Of a stretch of 34,423 nucleotides of DNA, positions 7,415 to 14,782 are shown piece after piece. The notes beneath the pieces were generated by a model that was not told the origin of the DNA, searched no databases, and saw only the letters and a list, made by a program, of their open reading frames with translations. This stretch comes from an uncultured Shewanella sp. (GTDB lineage Bacteria > Pseudomonadota > Gammaproteobacteria > Enterobacterales > Shewanellaceae): positions 1 through 34,423 of the forward strand of contig NZ_CANMUW010000027.1 in NCBI RefSeq assembly GCF_947501225.1. Direction: 5' to 3'. Made by a program: the position numbers and the translations under genes. The stretch's first letter is position 1; the number at the start of each line of letters is the position of its first letter.

Positions 7415-8422
7415 TTATACCAGCAAACCTATTTTCTCGTAGACCTTTTTAAGCGTGACCTCAGCACGAGACTGAGCCTTCTCGGCCCCCTCCTGCATCA
7501 CTTGATTCAGGAAGGTTTGATCCTCTCTGAACTCACGATATCTGGCTTGAAGAGGTTCGATCATTTCTACCACAGCTTCACCGGCGGCAACCTTAAGGTG
7601 ACCATACATCTTGCCTTCAAACTCGGCTTCCAGGCCGGCAATGCTCTTACCCGACACACCCGACATCAAGCTAAGCAAGTTAGAGACACCTGGCTTATTC
7701 TCGGTATCGAAACGAACCACTGGTGGCTCATCACTATCGGTCATCGCTTTCTTGATCTTCTTCATGATCTTCTTAGGCTCTTCGAGCAGCCCGATAACGT
7801 TATTACGGTTATCATCCGACTTAGACATCTTCTTAAGCGGATCCTGAAGCGACATCACCTTAGCGCCGTGTTCAGGGATAAACGGCTCAGGAATAGTGAA
7901 AGTATCACCATAGGCATTGTTGAAACGTGTCGCGATATCACGAGTTAGTTCAAGATGCTGTTTCTGATCCTGACCAACGGGGATCTCATTGGCTTGATAC
8001 AACAGGATATCGGCGGCCATCAGAACAGGGTAAGCAAACAGGCCGACGTTGATGTTACTGGCATGCTTTTGCGACTTGTCTTTAAACTGGGTCATACGGT
8101 TAAGCTCACCCATCTGGGTATAGCAGTTTAATGCCCAGCCCAGCTGCGTATGCTGCGGAACCTGAGATTGAATGAATACCGTGCTCTTCTTAGGATCGAC
8201 GCCACAAGCAAGGTACAGTGCCAAGGTATCAAGACAAGCTTCTCTTAGAAGTTTAGGATCCTGTCTTACCGTAATGGCGTGAAGATCGACGACACAGTAG
8301 AGGCAATCATGGCTATCTTGCATGGCAACCCACTGTCTCAATGCGCCCATATAGTTACCTATGGTCAGTTCACCTGACGGCTGTGCACCGCTAAGTACTA
8401 TGGGTTTGGCGGGGTTAGTCAT
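7415..8422 (-). CDS. trpS: Tryptophanyl-tRNA synthetase
   Basis: This cytosolic class I aminoacyl-tRNA synthetase charges tRNA-Trp with tryptophan using ATP. The 335-residue product has the usual bacterial length. The HIGH-equivalent TIGN is at 20-23 within SGAQPSGELTIGNYMGAL, and KMSKS is at 198-202. Between them lie the tryptophan-pocket segments YPVLMAADILLYQ and VPVGxDQ-type IPVGQDQKQHLELTRDIA. The ATG overlaps the gph stop by 4 bp (8419-8422), so the two are probably translationally coupled. It is the last gene of rpe-gph-trpS, as in E. coli, and is followed by a strong terminator. Confidence 0.97.
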   Translation of the reverse strand: MTNPAKPIVLSGAQPSGELTIGNYMGALRQWVAMQDSHDCLYCVVDLHAITVRQDPKLLREACLDTLALYLACGVDPKKSTVFIQSQVPQHTQLGWALNCYTQMGELNRMTQFKDKSQKHASNINVGLFAYPVLMAADILLYQANEIPVGQDQKQHLELTRDIATRFNNAYGDTFTIPEPFIPEHGAKVMSLQDPLKKMSKSDDNRNNVIGLLEEPKKIMKKIKKAMTDSDEPPVVRFDTENKPGVSNLLSLMSGVSGKSIAGLEAEFEGKMYGHLKVAAGEAVVEMIEPLQARYREFREDQTFLNQVMQEGAEKAQSRAEVTLKKVYEKIGLLV

Positions 8423-9126
8423 ACGTTTTCTTGCTCCATTACTTTTACGCTGTTATTTACTAGTGTCAAAATTTCACTAAATTGTTCACAGACCGCATCC
8501 GGACTGCTAAGACTGATATCTTCACCGTAGTTATACCCATAGGTCAAGCCTATGGAACTAATACCTGCAGCTTTAGCCGCCAAAATATCATTTTTTGAAT
8601 CACCAACCATCAAAAGCTCATCTCTCTCAAGTTGCCAGTGGTTCAGAAGGTGGGTTAACGGCAAAGGATCGGGTTTCATCCGCTGCAAAGAGTCACCACC
8701 AAGGACCTCAGAGAAAAGGTGCTCGACCTTAAACGCCTCCAGAAGAGGCATGGTGAATTTATGTGGTTTGTTGGTAACAATAGCCAGCTGGTACCCGGCT
8801 GCGTTCAACGCTTCCAACACGGTTAAAACATCCGGATATAACTTACTGTACCTTTGGAGATGCTGTTGATAATGGTGCATGAAACGAGGCATCACATCAT
8901 TGAGCAGGGATTGCTCCACATCGCGCTCAAGCGCTGATGAAAGCGCCCTACGCATCAACATCTCGGCACCATTGCCAACCCAGCTTCTCACCTGAGTCTC
9001 TGAACATGACGCCAGGTCGAACTCCTGCAGCGTAGCCTGGGTGGCAGCAGCGAGATCCGGTACGCTGTCAATCAACGTACCATCCAGGTCGAAGGCGATA
9101 GCCTTGAGTTTTTTCCACCGACTCAT
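8419..9126 (-). CDS. gph: Phosphoglycolate phosphatase (HAD superfamily)
   Basis: Gph hydrolyses 2-phosphoglycolate, a by-product of repair of oxidised DNA 3' ends, to glycolate. The 235-residue product shows the HAD motifs in order: DLDGTLIDS (13-21) with the nucleophile Asp13 and acid/base Asp15, IVTNKP in the middle, the Lys in MKPDPLPLTH, and MVGDSKNDI near the C-terminal third. The helical cap with WVGNGAEMLMRRAL is typical of Gph and not of other HAD phosphatases. It lies 3 bp downstream of rpe and overlaps trpS, forming the conserved rpe-gph-trpS unit. Confidence 0.95.
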   Translation of the reverse strand: MSRWKKLKAIAFDLDGTLIDSVPDLAAATQATLQEFDLASCSETQVRSWVGNGAEMLMRRALSSALERDVEQSLLNDVMPRFMHHYQQHLQRYSKLYPDVLTVLEALNAAGYQLAIVTNKPHKFTMPLLEAFKVEHLFSEVLGGDSLQRMKPDPLPLTHLLNHWQLERDELLMVGDSKNDILAAKAAGISSIGLTYGYNYGEDISLSSPDAVCEQFSEILTLVNNSVKVMEQENV

Positions 9127-9129
9127 CGT

Positions 9130-9804
9130 TTATGACTCGACTTTAGCCAACTCTGCACGCATCTCATCGATAACAGCCTTGTAGTCCGGCTTATTAAAGA
9201 TCGCAGAGCCAGCTACAAACATGTCGGCACCCGCCGCCGCAATCTCGGCAATGTTATCAACCTTAACGCCGCCATCGACTTCCAGACGAATATCATAGCC
9301 GCTATCATCGATTAACTTACGAACTTGTCTTAGTTTATCCAACGTTGACGGGATGAAAGATTGACCACCGAAGCCAGGGTTAACCGACATCAGTAAGATG
9401 ACATCCAGCTTATCCATAACATGATCCAGGTAGTGCAAAGGGGTACCGGGGTTAAACACTAAACCTGCTTTGCAGCCGGACTCTTTGATTAACTGTAAGC
9501 TTCTGTCCAGATGCTCTGAAGCTTCCGGATGGAATGTGATAATTGAAGCACCCGCCTTAACAAAATCGGGAATAATACGGTCAACCGGCTTAACCATGAG
9601 ATGTACATCGATATCTGCCGTAATGCCATAATCACGCAAGGCCTGACATACCATAGGGCCAATAGTCAGGTTCGGTACATAATGGTTATCCATTACATCG
9701 AAGTGTACCACGTCGGCACCTGCGTTAAGGACGGCATCGACATCTTCACCTAAACGGGCAAAGTCGGCAGATAAGATAGAGGGAGCAATAAGAAATGGGC
9801 GCAT
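9130..9804 (-). CDS. rpe: Ribulose-phosphate 3-epimerase
   Basis: Rpe interconverts ribulose-5-phosphate and xylulose-5-phosphate in the pentose phosphate pathway. The 224-residue TIM-barrel product contains the family motifs APSILSADFARLGEDV (7-22), HFDVMDNHYVPN (34-45), DVHLMV, TFHPEASEH, MSVNPGFGGQSF and LEVDGGV, so the metal-binding His/Asp residues and phosphate-binding loops are intact. It is the first gene of the trpS operon. In E. coli it follows dam directly in one transcript. Here two small plus-strand genes separate it from dam, so it must have its own promoter in 9805-9997, where I see only a weak candidate -10 (TAGAAT on the minus strand, 9838-9843). Confidence 0.97.
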   Translation of the reverse strand: MRPFLIAPSILSADFARLGEDVDAVLNAGADVVHFDVMDNHYVPNLTIGPMVCQALRDYGITADIDVHLMVKPVDRIIPDFVKAGASIITFHPEASEHLDRSLQLIKESGCKAGLVFNPGTPLHYLDHVMDKLDVILLMSVNPGFGGQSFIPSTLDKLRQVRKLIDDSGYDIRLEVDGGVKVDNIAEIAAAGADMFVAGSAIFNKPDYKAVIDEMRAELAKVES

Positions 9805-9967
9805 AGCAAACTCACTACAGTGTTTAAGAAATACGCTATTCTACCTTTTGCTAGCTTAAGCCACTAGGCCTTATGGGGGATTTCGATATGATCGACCACA
9901 AAAATTATCATACATTCGTACAATAATTGAGAGCACGGAAAAAAAATGTTCAAAATATAGTCGGCTT

Positions 9968-9976
9968 TGCTATAAT
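9968..9976 (+). promoter_or_regulatory. extended -10 promoter for the small-gene pair
   Basis: TGCTATAAT is a perfect -10 box (9971-9976) with the extended TGn motif. The -35 region is weak (TTCAAA at 9949-9954), as expected for an extended -10 promoter. It lies about 40 bp upstream of the start at 10016. Confidence 0.65.
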
Positions 9977-10015
9977 AACTCGACCTGCGAGCGAGGTTTG
10001 ATAAAGGACGAGGCG

Positions 10016-10372
10016 ATGAAAAAAGGGAAAAAACTATCAACAAGCATGAAGTCAGCCGCTTTCATTGCGACTTCCGCAACCGCTATCGCTATCACAGCAA
10101 TGGGCGTTCAAAGTTTTTCCTCTTCCGATCCATTATCGGCCTGTGTCTGCAGCACAAGTTCTGAATCCAGCTATAATCCATCCCTTCCTGCGAGTCACCC
10201 CAGTAATCGTTGCGCACGCCAATCAGAAGATCTTAACTGGACAAATTGGTTTGCAGGTAAGAGCCGTTCAAACCAGCTTCACTTCGTCGATCTTCTCGAG
10301 CTGCTACATGGTCATAACGATGGGCCGCTGGACGATGTGAATCCGGCAAAGAGTCAGCAGAATAGCTTTTAA
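10016..10372 (+). CDS. Hypothetical small exported or membrane-anchored protein
   Basis: I do not recognise this 118-residue product. It has a lysine-rich N-terminus (MKKGKKLSTSMK) and a hydrophobic segment at about 13-33 (AAFIATSATAIAITAMG), which could be a signal peptide or an N-terminal anchor. A Ser-rich stretch follows with three Cys residues (ACVC, then NRC), then a more structured-looking block with NWTNWFAGKSRSNQLHF and VDLLELLHGHND, and a polar tail. The ATG at 10016 has AAGGA 8 bp upstream. The in-frame TTG at 9998 has no such site and would hide the basic N-terminus. It has a good extended -10 promoter and is followed after 11 bp by a DUF2970 gene, so the two are probably co-transcribed. 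A membrane or periplasmic role with the DUF2970 protein is inference. Confidence 0.7.
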   Translation: MKKGKKLSTSMKSAAFIATSATAIAITAMGVQSFSSSDPLSACVCSTSSESSYNPSLPASHPSNRCARQSEDLNWTNWFAGKSRSNQLHFVDLLELLHGHNDGPLDDVNPAKSQQNSF

Positions 10373-10383
10373 GATATAGGCAT

Positions 10384-10569
10384 ATGCTAAGAAAAGGCTG
10401 GGAGTTATTACTCAGCACTTTGGCGGCTTTCTTCGGTGTTCAAAGCGAGAAAAACAGAAAACGAGACTTCCAGACCACCTCTCCACTTCCGTTTATTATT
10501 ATGGGGTTAGTGCTGGCTATTGCATTGGTATTCACCTTGCTGTTTATCGTTAAAGCAGTGCTGGAGTAA
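10384..10569 (+). CDS. DUF2970 small membrane protein
   Basis: This 61-residue protein matches the DUF2970 pattern: WELLLSTLAAFFGVQSEKNRKRDF at the N-terminal half, then a single transmembrane helix (about 38-58, FIIMGLVLAIALVFTLLFIV). The family is widespread in proteobacteria and has no assigned function. The acidic and basic residues before the helix suggest an inner-membrane protein with a small cytoplasmic N-terminus. It follows the unrecognised gene by 11 bp with a modest AGG 3-6 bp before the ATG. It converges with dam, whose stop lies 38 bp away, and no strong terminator is seen between them. Confidence 0.85.
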   Translation: MLRKGWELLLSTLAAFFGVQSEKNRKRDFQTTSPLPFIIMGLVLAIALVFTLLFIVKAVLE

Positions 10570-10607
10570 AACCAACAGTTCAACGGCCACCAGCCCCTCA
10601 ATAATCT

Positions 10608-11447
10608 TTAATCGTTCTCACTATGATACCGGTCATCATAAAGGGCCATAAGTTCATCGACTTTATTACGTGTGCTGCCTTTCTGACTGATATTTCTCTG
10701 CACCTGAATCGTGTCGAATCTGGCCCCATGATAAAGCTCCCTCGTCAGAGGAATATCGTGGTTACTGATCAGAACAGGGAAGCCACGTTCAATAGCTGTA
10801 TGTCGGGACTTACGCGCAAGCAGGGCCTGATCATCCAGACTGAAGCCTGTGCCTACATAGGTAGTGAAGCTGGCTGTCGTTGAAAGTGGAGCATATGGCG
10901 GGTCGCAATAAACAACATCCCCCTCGGTGGTAAGATCAAACGCTTGTTCATAGCCGATACAGCGAAACTCGGCACACTGCGCTTTCTCAGCAAAGGCTCT
11001 GATCTCTTTTTCCGGGAAGTAAGGCTTCTTGTAAGAACCGAACGGCACATTGAAGCCACCTTTACGGTTATAGCGGCACAAGCCATTAAAACCATGACGA
11101 TTCATGTATAGGAAGTAGACCGAACGAAGAAATGGATCGCTACTTAAGTTAAATTCGGCTCTTACTCTGTAATAGGCTTCCTTTTCATTCATCTCAGGCA
11201 CGAACATCGCTTTAGCAGCCGCGATGTATCGCTCAGGCTCCGACTGAACAATCTTGTATAGATTGATAAGGTCCTGATTAATATCACACAGAAGGTAGCT
11301 TGAGTAATTTGTATTCAAAAATACAGAACCCGCGCCAACGAAAGGCTCTACCAGACGCTTCCCCTCGGGAAGGTGCTCTGTGAGTGCTTCAATCAGTTTG
11401 AATTTACCGCCCGCCCACTTAAGAAAGGCTCTCTGTTTTTTACTCAT
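10608..11447 (-). CDS. dam: DNA adenine methyltransferase Dam
   Basis: Dam methylates adenine N6 in GATC, marking the parental strand for mismatch repair and timing re-initiation at oriC. The 279-residue product has the D12-class order: FLKWAGGKFKLIEAL at the N-terminus, the S-adenosylmethionine-binding PFVGAGSVFLN (35-45), the target-recognition region with YMNRHGFNGLCRYN, and the catalytic DPPY at 182-185. The C-terminal ISNHDIPLTRELY block is also typical. The gene lies 52 bp downstream of damX, as in E. coli. Unlike E. coli, the next gene is not rpe but a convergent small gene. Confidence 0.96.
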   Translation of the reverse strand: MSKKQRAFLKWAGGKFKLIEALTEHLPEGKRLVEPFVGAGSVFLNTNYSSYLLCDINQDLINLYKIVQSEPERYIAAAKAMFVPEMNEKEAYYRVRAEFNLSSDPFLRSVYFLYMNRHGFNGLCRYNRKGGFNVPFGSYKKPYFPEKEIRAFAEKAQCAEFRCIGYEQAFDLTTEGDVVYCDPPYAPLSTTASFTTYVGTGFSLDDQALLARKSRHTAIERGFPVLISNHDIPLTRELYHGARFDTIQVQRNISQKGSTRNKVDELMALYDDRYHSEND

Positions 11448-11499
11448 CTAAATTGATTGAATGCTAAGAAAAATGAAGTCACCGATTGTACTCTGTTTA

Positions 11500-12945
11500 T
11501 TAAGGAATATCACGAGCAGGAAGGCTATCTTGTAGTTCATAACCGACTAAATTTTTCTGTGAGCGGATCCAGGGAGTATTTAGCTGATATTTTGCTACTA
11601 AATCCTGAGCTTTTTTGTCTGCCTGCGCCCAGGTGTCGAAATGACCAAGCAAGACAACCCACTTCTGTTGATAACGCGCCACCTTAACACCTTTCTCGCT
11701 CTGCAGAATGTCTAAGATGTTATCGAGCGATCCAGGTTGACGAACACTCGCCAGCTGCAGAGTAAACCCTTTTACTTCAGGCTCTTTGTTAGTGTGATCT
11801 GCAGCCGAACCGGCTTCATCGTTGGCTGCCGCCTCCTTACTATCGACCGAGGTAAGCTCAGTGGGCTCAATCTCTGCCAGCCCCTCAAACTCCTCAACTG
11901 ACGACAGCTCATCCGAAGCAACGCTCAAACCGGGCTCTGCTGCACTTTCTGTTATCGGCTGAGACTCATCACCCGCCTCAGCCTCAGAAGCAACCTCCCC
12001 GTCAGGCTCAGTCTTAACCTCAGCGAGTTGCTCCCGCACTCTCGAAGGCTCGACAGGTAGAGTCTGATGAACAATAAAATATCCACTCAAAAGCTGTTCG
12101 CCATATCCATATAAAAACGAAGGGCCGGACTCAGGTTCTAACACGGTTTTTTCCGGGATATACGGGCTTGCTTCTCTATCTTCGACTGAAAGAAGCTGAT
12201 AACCAAGTATGAAGCAGAGAGAAATTACAACGCCTGCCAGCGCCCACTTATACCATTTGCGTGATACAGGGGTATCCGGCTCACCGTGCAGGGCAAGCTC
12301 GAGCAGGTTAACCACCTCTTGAGGTGTGCCGGACTGTTTTCCCAACTGCTCTTTGACTATCTCCCTTGGAGTGAAGGGGTCTTCATCACTCCTACTCAAC
12401 AGGGTGTAGTAGAGTGCCTCTCGCTCTTGAAACGATAGTGGATCGATGCCGATGGACAGCAGCGTCTCATGCTGTTGCTCGGGTAGCTGATTGAGCAGAT
12501 GTTCAAAGAAGTCATGGGTGGTTGTTAATGCCACAGAGATGGCTTTTCCCGGAATTGAGAGCTGGCTGAGCACAATGCATTCGGCCAACACCTCCATCGG
12601 TAGATGGTGCGCGTCATCGAGCACAATACAGGAAGCCGAAGGCAGCGCTCCGGAGAGTCTCAATACTGTTTCTGGAAGTGGGATCTCATCATCGAAGACA
12701 GGCTCGGACAGTAGCTGAACTAAAATTTTTCTGCGAATTTCACTGCAATCACAGTGTTTAGGACAGGTGACAAGGGCCGAACTAAATTCATCGAGCTCAT
12801 TAAGAAGAGAGGTGACGAGAGTTGTTTTACCGGAACCGGATGAGCCGGTAAGCACCAGCAACTGCTGTCCATAGAGACTCACATGTTGAAGTCGCTGCAA
12901 CAGGTTTTCTTGGCTTGGTAATAATATCGAGTCTTTAAATGTCAC
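11500..12945 (-). CDS. damX: DamX-like SPOR-domain cell-division protein with N-terminal AAA ATPase
   Basis: DamX is an inner-membrane protein whose periplasmic SPOR domain binds denuded septal peptidoglycan and takes part in division. This 481-residue version begins with an ATPase domain of the ExeA/AAA kind: Walker A GSSGSGKT (34-41), Walker B CIVLDDAHH (106-114), and a lid-like region to about 220 with GTPQEVVNLLE. One transmembrane helix follows (about 234-252), then a long acidic periplasmic linker rich in Glu, Ser and Ala (about 260-390), and the SPOR domain (about 392-470, GFTLQLASVRQPGSLDNIL, KWVVLLGHFDTWAQADKKA). E. coli DamX, as I recall it, lacks the ATPase part. The gene sits 17 bp after aroB and before dam, the conserved place for damX. 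Confidence 0.9.
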   Translation of the reverse strand: MTFKDSILLPSQENLLQRLQHVSLYGQQLLVLTGSSGSGKTTLVTSLLNELDEFSSALVTCPKHCDCSEIRRKILVQLLSEPVFDDEIPLPETVLRLSGALPSASCIVLDDAHHLPMEVLAECIVLSQLSIPGKAISVALTTTHDFFEHLLNQLPEQQHETLLSIGIDPLSFQEREALYYTLLSRSDEDPFTPREIVKEQLGKQSGTPQEVVNLLELALHGEPDTPVSRKWYKWALAGVVISLCFILGYQLLSVEDREASPYIPEKTVLEPESGPSFLYGYGEQLLSGYFIVHQTLPVEPSRVREQLAEVKTEPDGEVASEAEAGDESQPITESAAEPGLSVASDELSSVEEFEGLAEIEPTELTSVDSKEAAANDEAGSAADHTNKEPEVKGFTLQLASVRQPGSLDNILDILQSEKGVKVARYQQKWVVLLGHFDTWAQADKKAQDLVAKYQLNTPWIRSQKNLVGYELQDSLPARDIP

Positions 12946-12962
12946 TCATGCACCACACAAAA

Positions 12963-14039
12963 CTATGCGCAGCGAATAACAGTTTCCAGTAGTTCATCGC
13001 TCACCTCACAATAGATCCCAGCCTTGCCTATCGCTTCCGGGAGAACTAATCTGAGCTGACCTTTCAGTACTTTCTTATCTCGCCGCATATGCCTAATGAA
13101 ATCGTCGAAATTCATCGACGCAGGAGGAGTAACAGGCAGGTCAAACGCTTGGAATAACTTAGTTACTCGACAAACAATTGACTCATCGATTAGCCCCATC
13201 TCTGATGCAGTACTAGCAGCAAGTACTGTGCCAGCAGCGACCGCTTCACCATGCAACCAAACGCCGTAACCCATTTCAGCTTCTATTGCATGGCCGAACG
13301 TATGACCTAAGTTGAGAAGCGCTCGCACCCCATGCTCGGTCTCATCCTGAGCAACAACTTCAGCCTTTATCTCGCAGCAGCGTCCAATCGCGTAGGTTAA
13401 TGCTTGAGTATCCAGTGACTTCAATGGCTCGACATTCTCTTCCAGCCAGCCAAAAAACTCATCATCCCAGATAATGCCGTACTTTATGACCTCGGCCATT
13501 CCGGCAGCGAACTCTTTTGCCGGGAGTGTTTTTAAACAATCCGTATCGATGAGTACCATTTTAGGCTGATAGAAGGCGCCTATCATATTTTTACCGAGAG
13601 GGTGATTGACGGCGGTTTTACCACCTACAGACGAGTCGACCTGAGCCAGCAATGTCGTAGGCACTTGAATAAAATCGATTCCTCTCTGGTAACTGGCAGC
13701 GGCAAAGCCTGTCATATCACCGATTACACCACCACCTAAGGCTATTAGCACAGCGTCTCTGCCTAGGTTTTGCTGCAACAAGGAGGTAAAGATACTATCC
13801 ATCTGTTCGAGAGTCTTGTATTGCTCTCCATCGGGTAAGATGACAGGTTCAACACAATCAAATGGAGATAACACTGTTTGTAGAGTCTCCAGATAAAGAG
13901 GCGCTATAGTGTCATTAGTAACAATCAGGATCTTTTTATCTTGGAGGTAGCGAGCAAAATGCTCGCCACAACTCGTCAAATTCTGGCTAAATATTATTGG
14001 ATAGCTACGCTCACCTAAATCAACCTGAATTTGCTTCAT
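12963..14039 (-). CDS. aroB: 3-dehydroquinate synthase
   Basis: AroB converts 3-deoxy-D-arabino-heptulosonate 7-phosphate to 3-dehydroquinate, the second step of the shikimate pathway, using NAD and a divalent metal. The 358-residue product has the expected length and motifs: ALGGGVIGDMTGFAAASY for NAD and substrate binding, PTTLLAQVDSSVGGKTAVNH, LGKNMIGAFYQP, and the metal-binding His residues in NLGHTFGHAIEAE and WLHGEAVAAG. It begins 8 bp after aroK and is followed 17 bp later by damX, giving the conserved aroK-aroB-damX-dam order. Confidence 0.97.
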   Translation of the reverse strand: MKQIQVDLGERSYPIIFSQNLTSCGEHFARYLQDKKILIVTNDTIAPLYLETLQTVLSPFDCVEPVILPDGEQYKTLEQMDSIFTSLLQQNLGRDAVLIALGGGVIGDMTGFAAASYQRGIDFIQVPTTLLAQVDSSVGGKTAVNHPLGKNMIGAFYQPKMVLIDTDCLKTLPAKEFAAGMAEVIKYGIIWDDEFFGWLEENVEPLKSLDTQALTYAIGRCCEIKAEVVAQDETEHGVRALLNLGHTFGHAIEAEMGYGVWLHGEAVAAGTVLAASTASEMGLIDESIVCRVTKLFQAFDLPVTPPASMNFDDFIRHMRRDKKVLKGQLRLVLPEAIGKAGIYCEVSDELLETVIRCA

Positions 14040-14047
14040 TTTCCTGC

Positions 14048-14563
14048 CTAGAAACCTAACTGTTCAATAATTTGATTTGCTACCACTTTTGCACTCTGCT
14101 CATCGGTCTTAACGATGACATCAGCAATCTCTTCGTATAAAGGATTACGAATCGCAGCCAGATTCTCCAAAACTTCTCTTGGATCTTCAACTTGCAACAA
14201 TGGACGTCGCTTATCTCGTTGAGTACGAGCGACTTGTTTATCGATTGTTGTTTCTAGGTAGACAACAATTCCACGAGCAGAAAGATTATTACGGATCTCT
14301 TTACTCTGAATAGAACCACCGCCTGTCGCTAAAACAATACCTTGCTTTTCAGTTAAATCGGCGACTACCTGTGTTTCACGAACGCGGAAACCTTCTTCGC
14401 CTTCGACATCAAAAACCCACGCTATATCCGCACCTGTGCGGTTTTCAATCTCTTGATCTGAATCGTGGAACTCTAAGTGCAGCATCTGTGCCAGATGACG
14501 CCCTATAGTGCTTTTACCAGCCCCCATAGGACCTACTAGGAAAATATTACGTTTCTCAGCCAT
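14048..14563 (-). CDS. aroK: Shikimate kinase I
   Basis: AroK phosphorylates shikimate at the 3-hydroxyl with ATP. The 171-residue product starts MAEKRNIFLVGPMGAGKST. The Walker A motif GPMGAGKS is at 11-18, the shikimate-binding HDSDQEIE at 33-40, ATGGGS in the middle, and the lid Arg in RDKRRPLL. It is probably the first gene of aroK-aroB-damX-dam, because a terminator-like hairpin and a promoter candidate separate it from pilQ. In many gammaproteobacteria pilMNOPQ runs straight into aroK, so some readthrough is possible. Confidence 0.96.
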   Translation of the reverse strand: MAEKRNIFLVGPMGAGKSTIGRHLAQMLHLEFHDSDQEIENRTGADIAWVFDVEGEEGFRVRETQVVADLTEKQGIVLATGGGSIQSKEIRNNLSARGIVVYLETTIDKQVARTQRDKRRPLLQVEDPREVLENLAAIRNPLYEEIADVIVKTDEQSAKVVANQIIEQLGF

Positions 14564-14662
14564 TGCTTTTACGTCTGAATCTTATATGAAGTTTGCGGAT
14601 GCCGATTTAAAAAATAAAACCGACCTTAAATGTTACCTTGCTCTATTGAGACTTGACCGGGG

Positions 14663-14692
14663 ATTATCTCAGCTAAACCCCATTGAAGGCAA
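14663..14692 (-). promoter_or_regulatory. candidate promoter for aroK-aroB-damX-dam
   Basis: On the minus strand TTGCCT (14687-14692) is followed by an 18-bp spacer and GATAAT (14663-14668). This leaves an untranslated leader of about 90 bases before the aroK ATG. The -35 matches four of six and the -10 five of six consensus bases. Confidence 0.5.
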
Positions 14693-14737
14693 GTAGTGAT
14701 GCTCACATTCTGTAAAATTAGTCCGACTAACACAGAA

Positions 14738-14762
14738 GAGCCAGCGCCTCCGGCACTGGCTC
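14738..14762 (-). terminator. hairpin downstream of pilQ
   Basis: GAGCCAGCGCC (14738-14748) pairs with GGCACTGGCTC (14752-14762) around a 3-base loop, with one C-A mismatch. In the pilQ direction it is followed by TTCTGTGTT, only moderately U-rich. It probably reduces readthrough from the pil operon into aroK and may not block it fully. Confidence 0.6.
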
Positions 14763-14782
14763 AGGTTTCGCCGATAGGCGCT

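Noticed and set aside
7177..7452. Plus-strand ORF of 91 codons in the trpS downstream gap
   Set aside because: It is made of stem-loop repeats, so its translation is itself repetitive, and it runs through the terminator into antisense trpS.
11457..11687. Small plus-strand ORF between dam and damX
   Set aside because: Most of it is antisense to the damX SPOR region, and it has no credible ribosome-binding site or family resemblance.
14698..14714. CRP site (GTGATGCTCAC) downstream of pilQ
   Set aside because: The half-sites are 3 bases apart instead of the 6 required in TGTGA-N6-TCACA.
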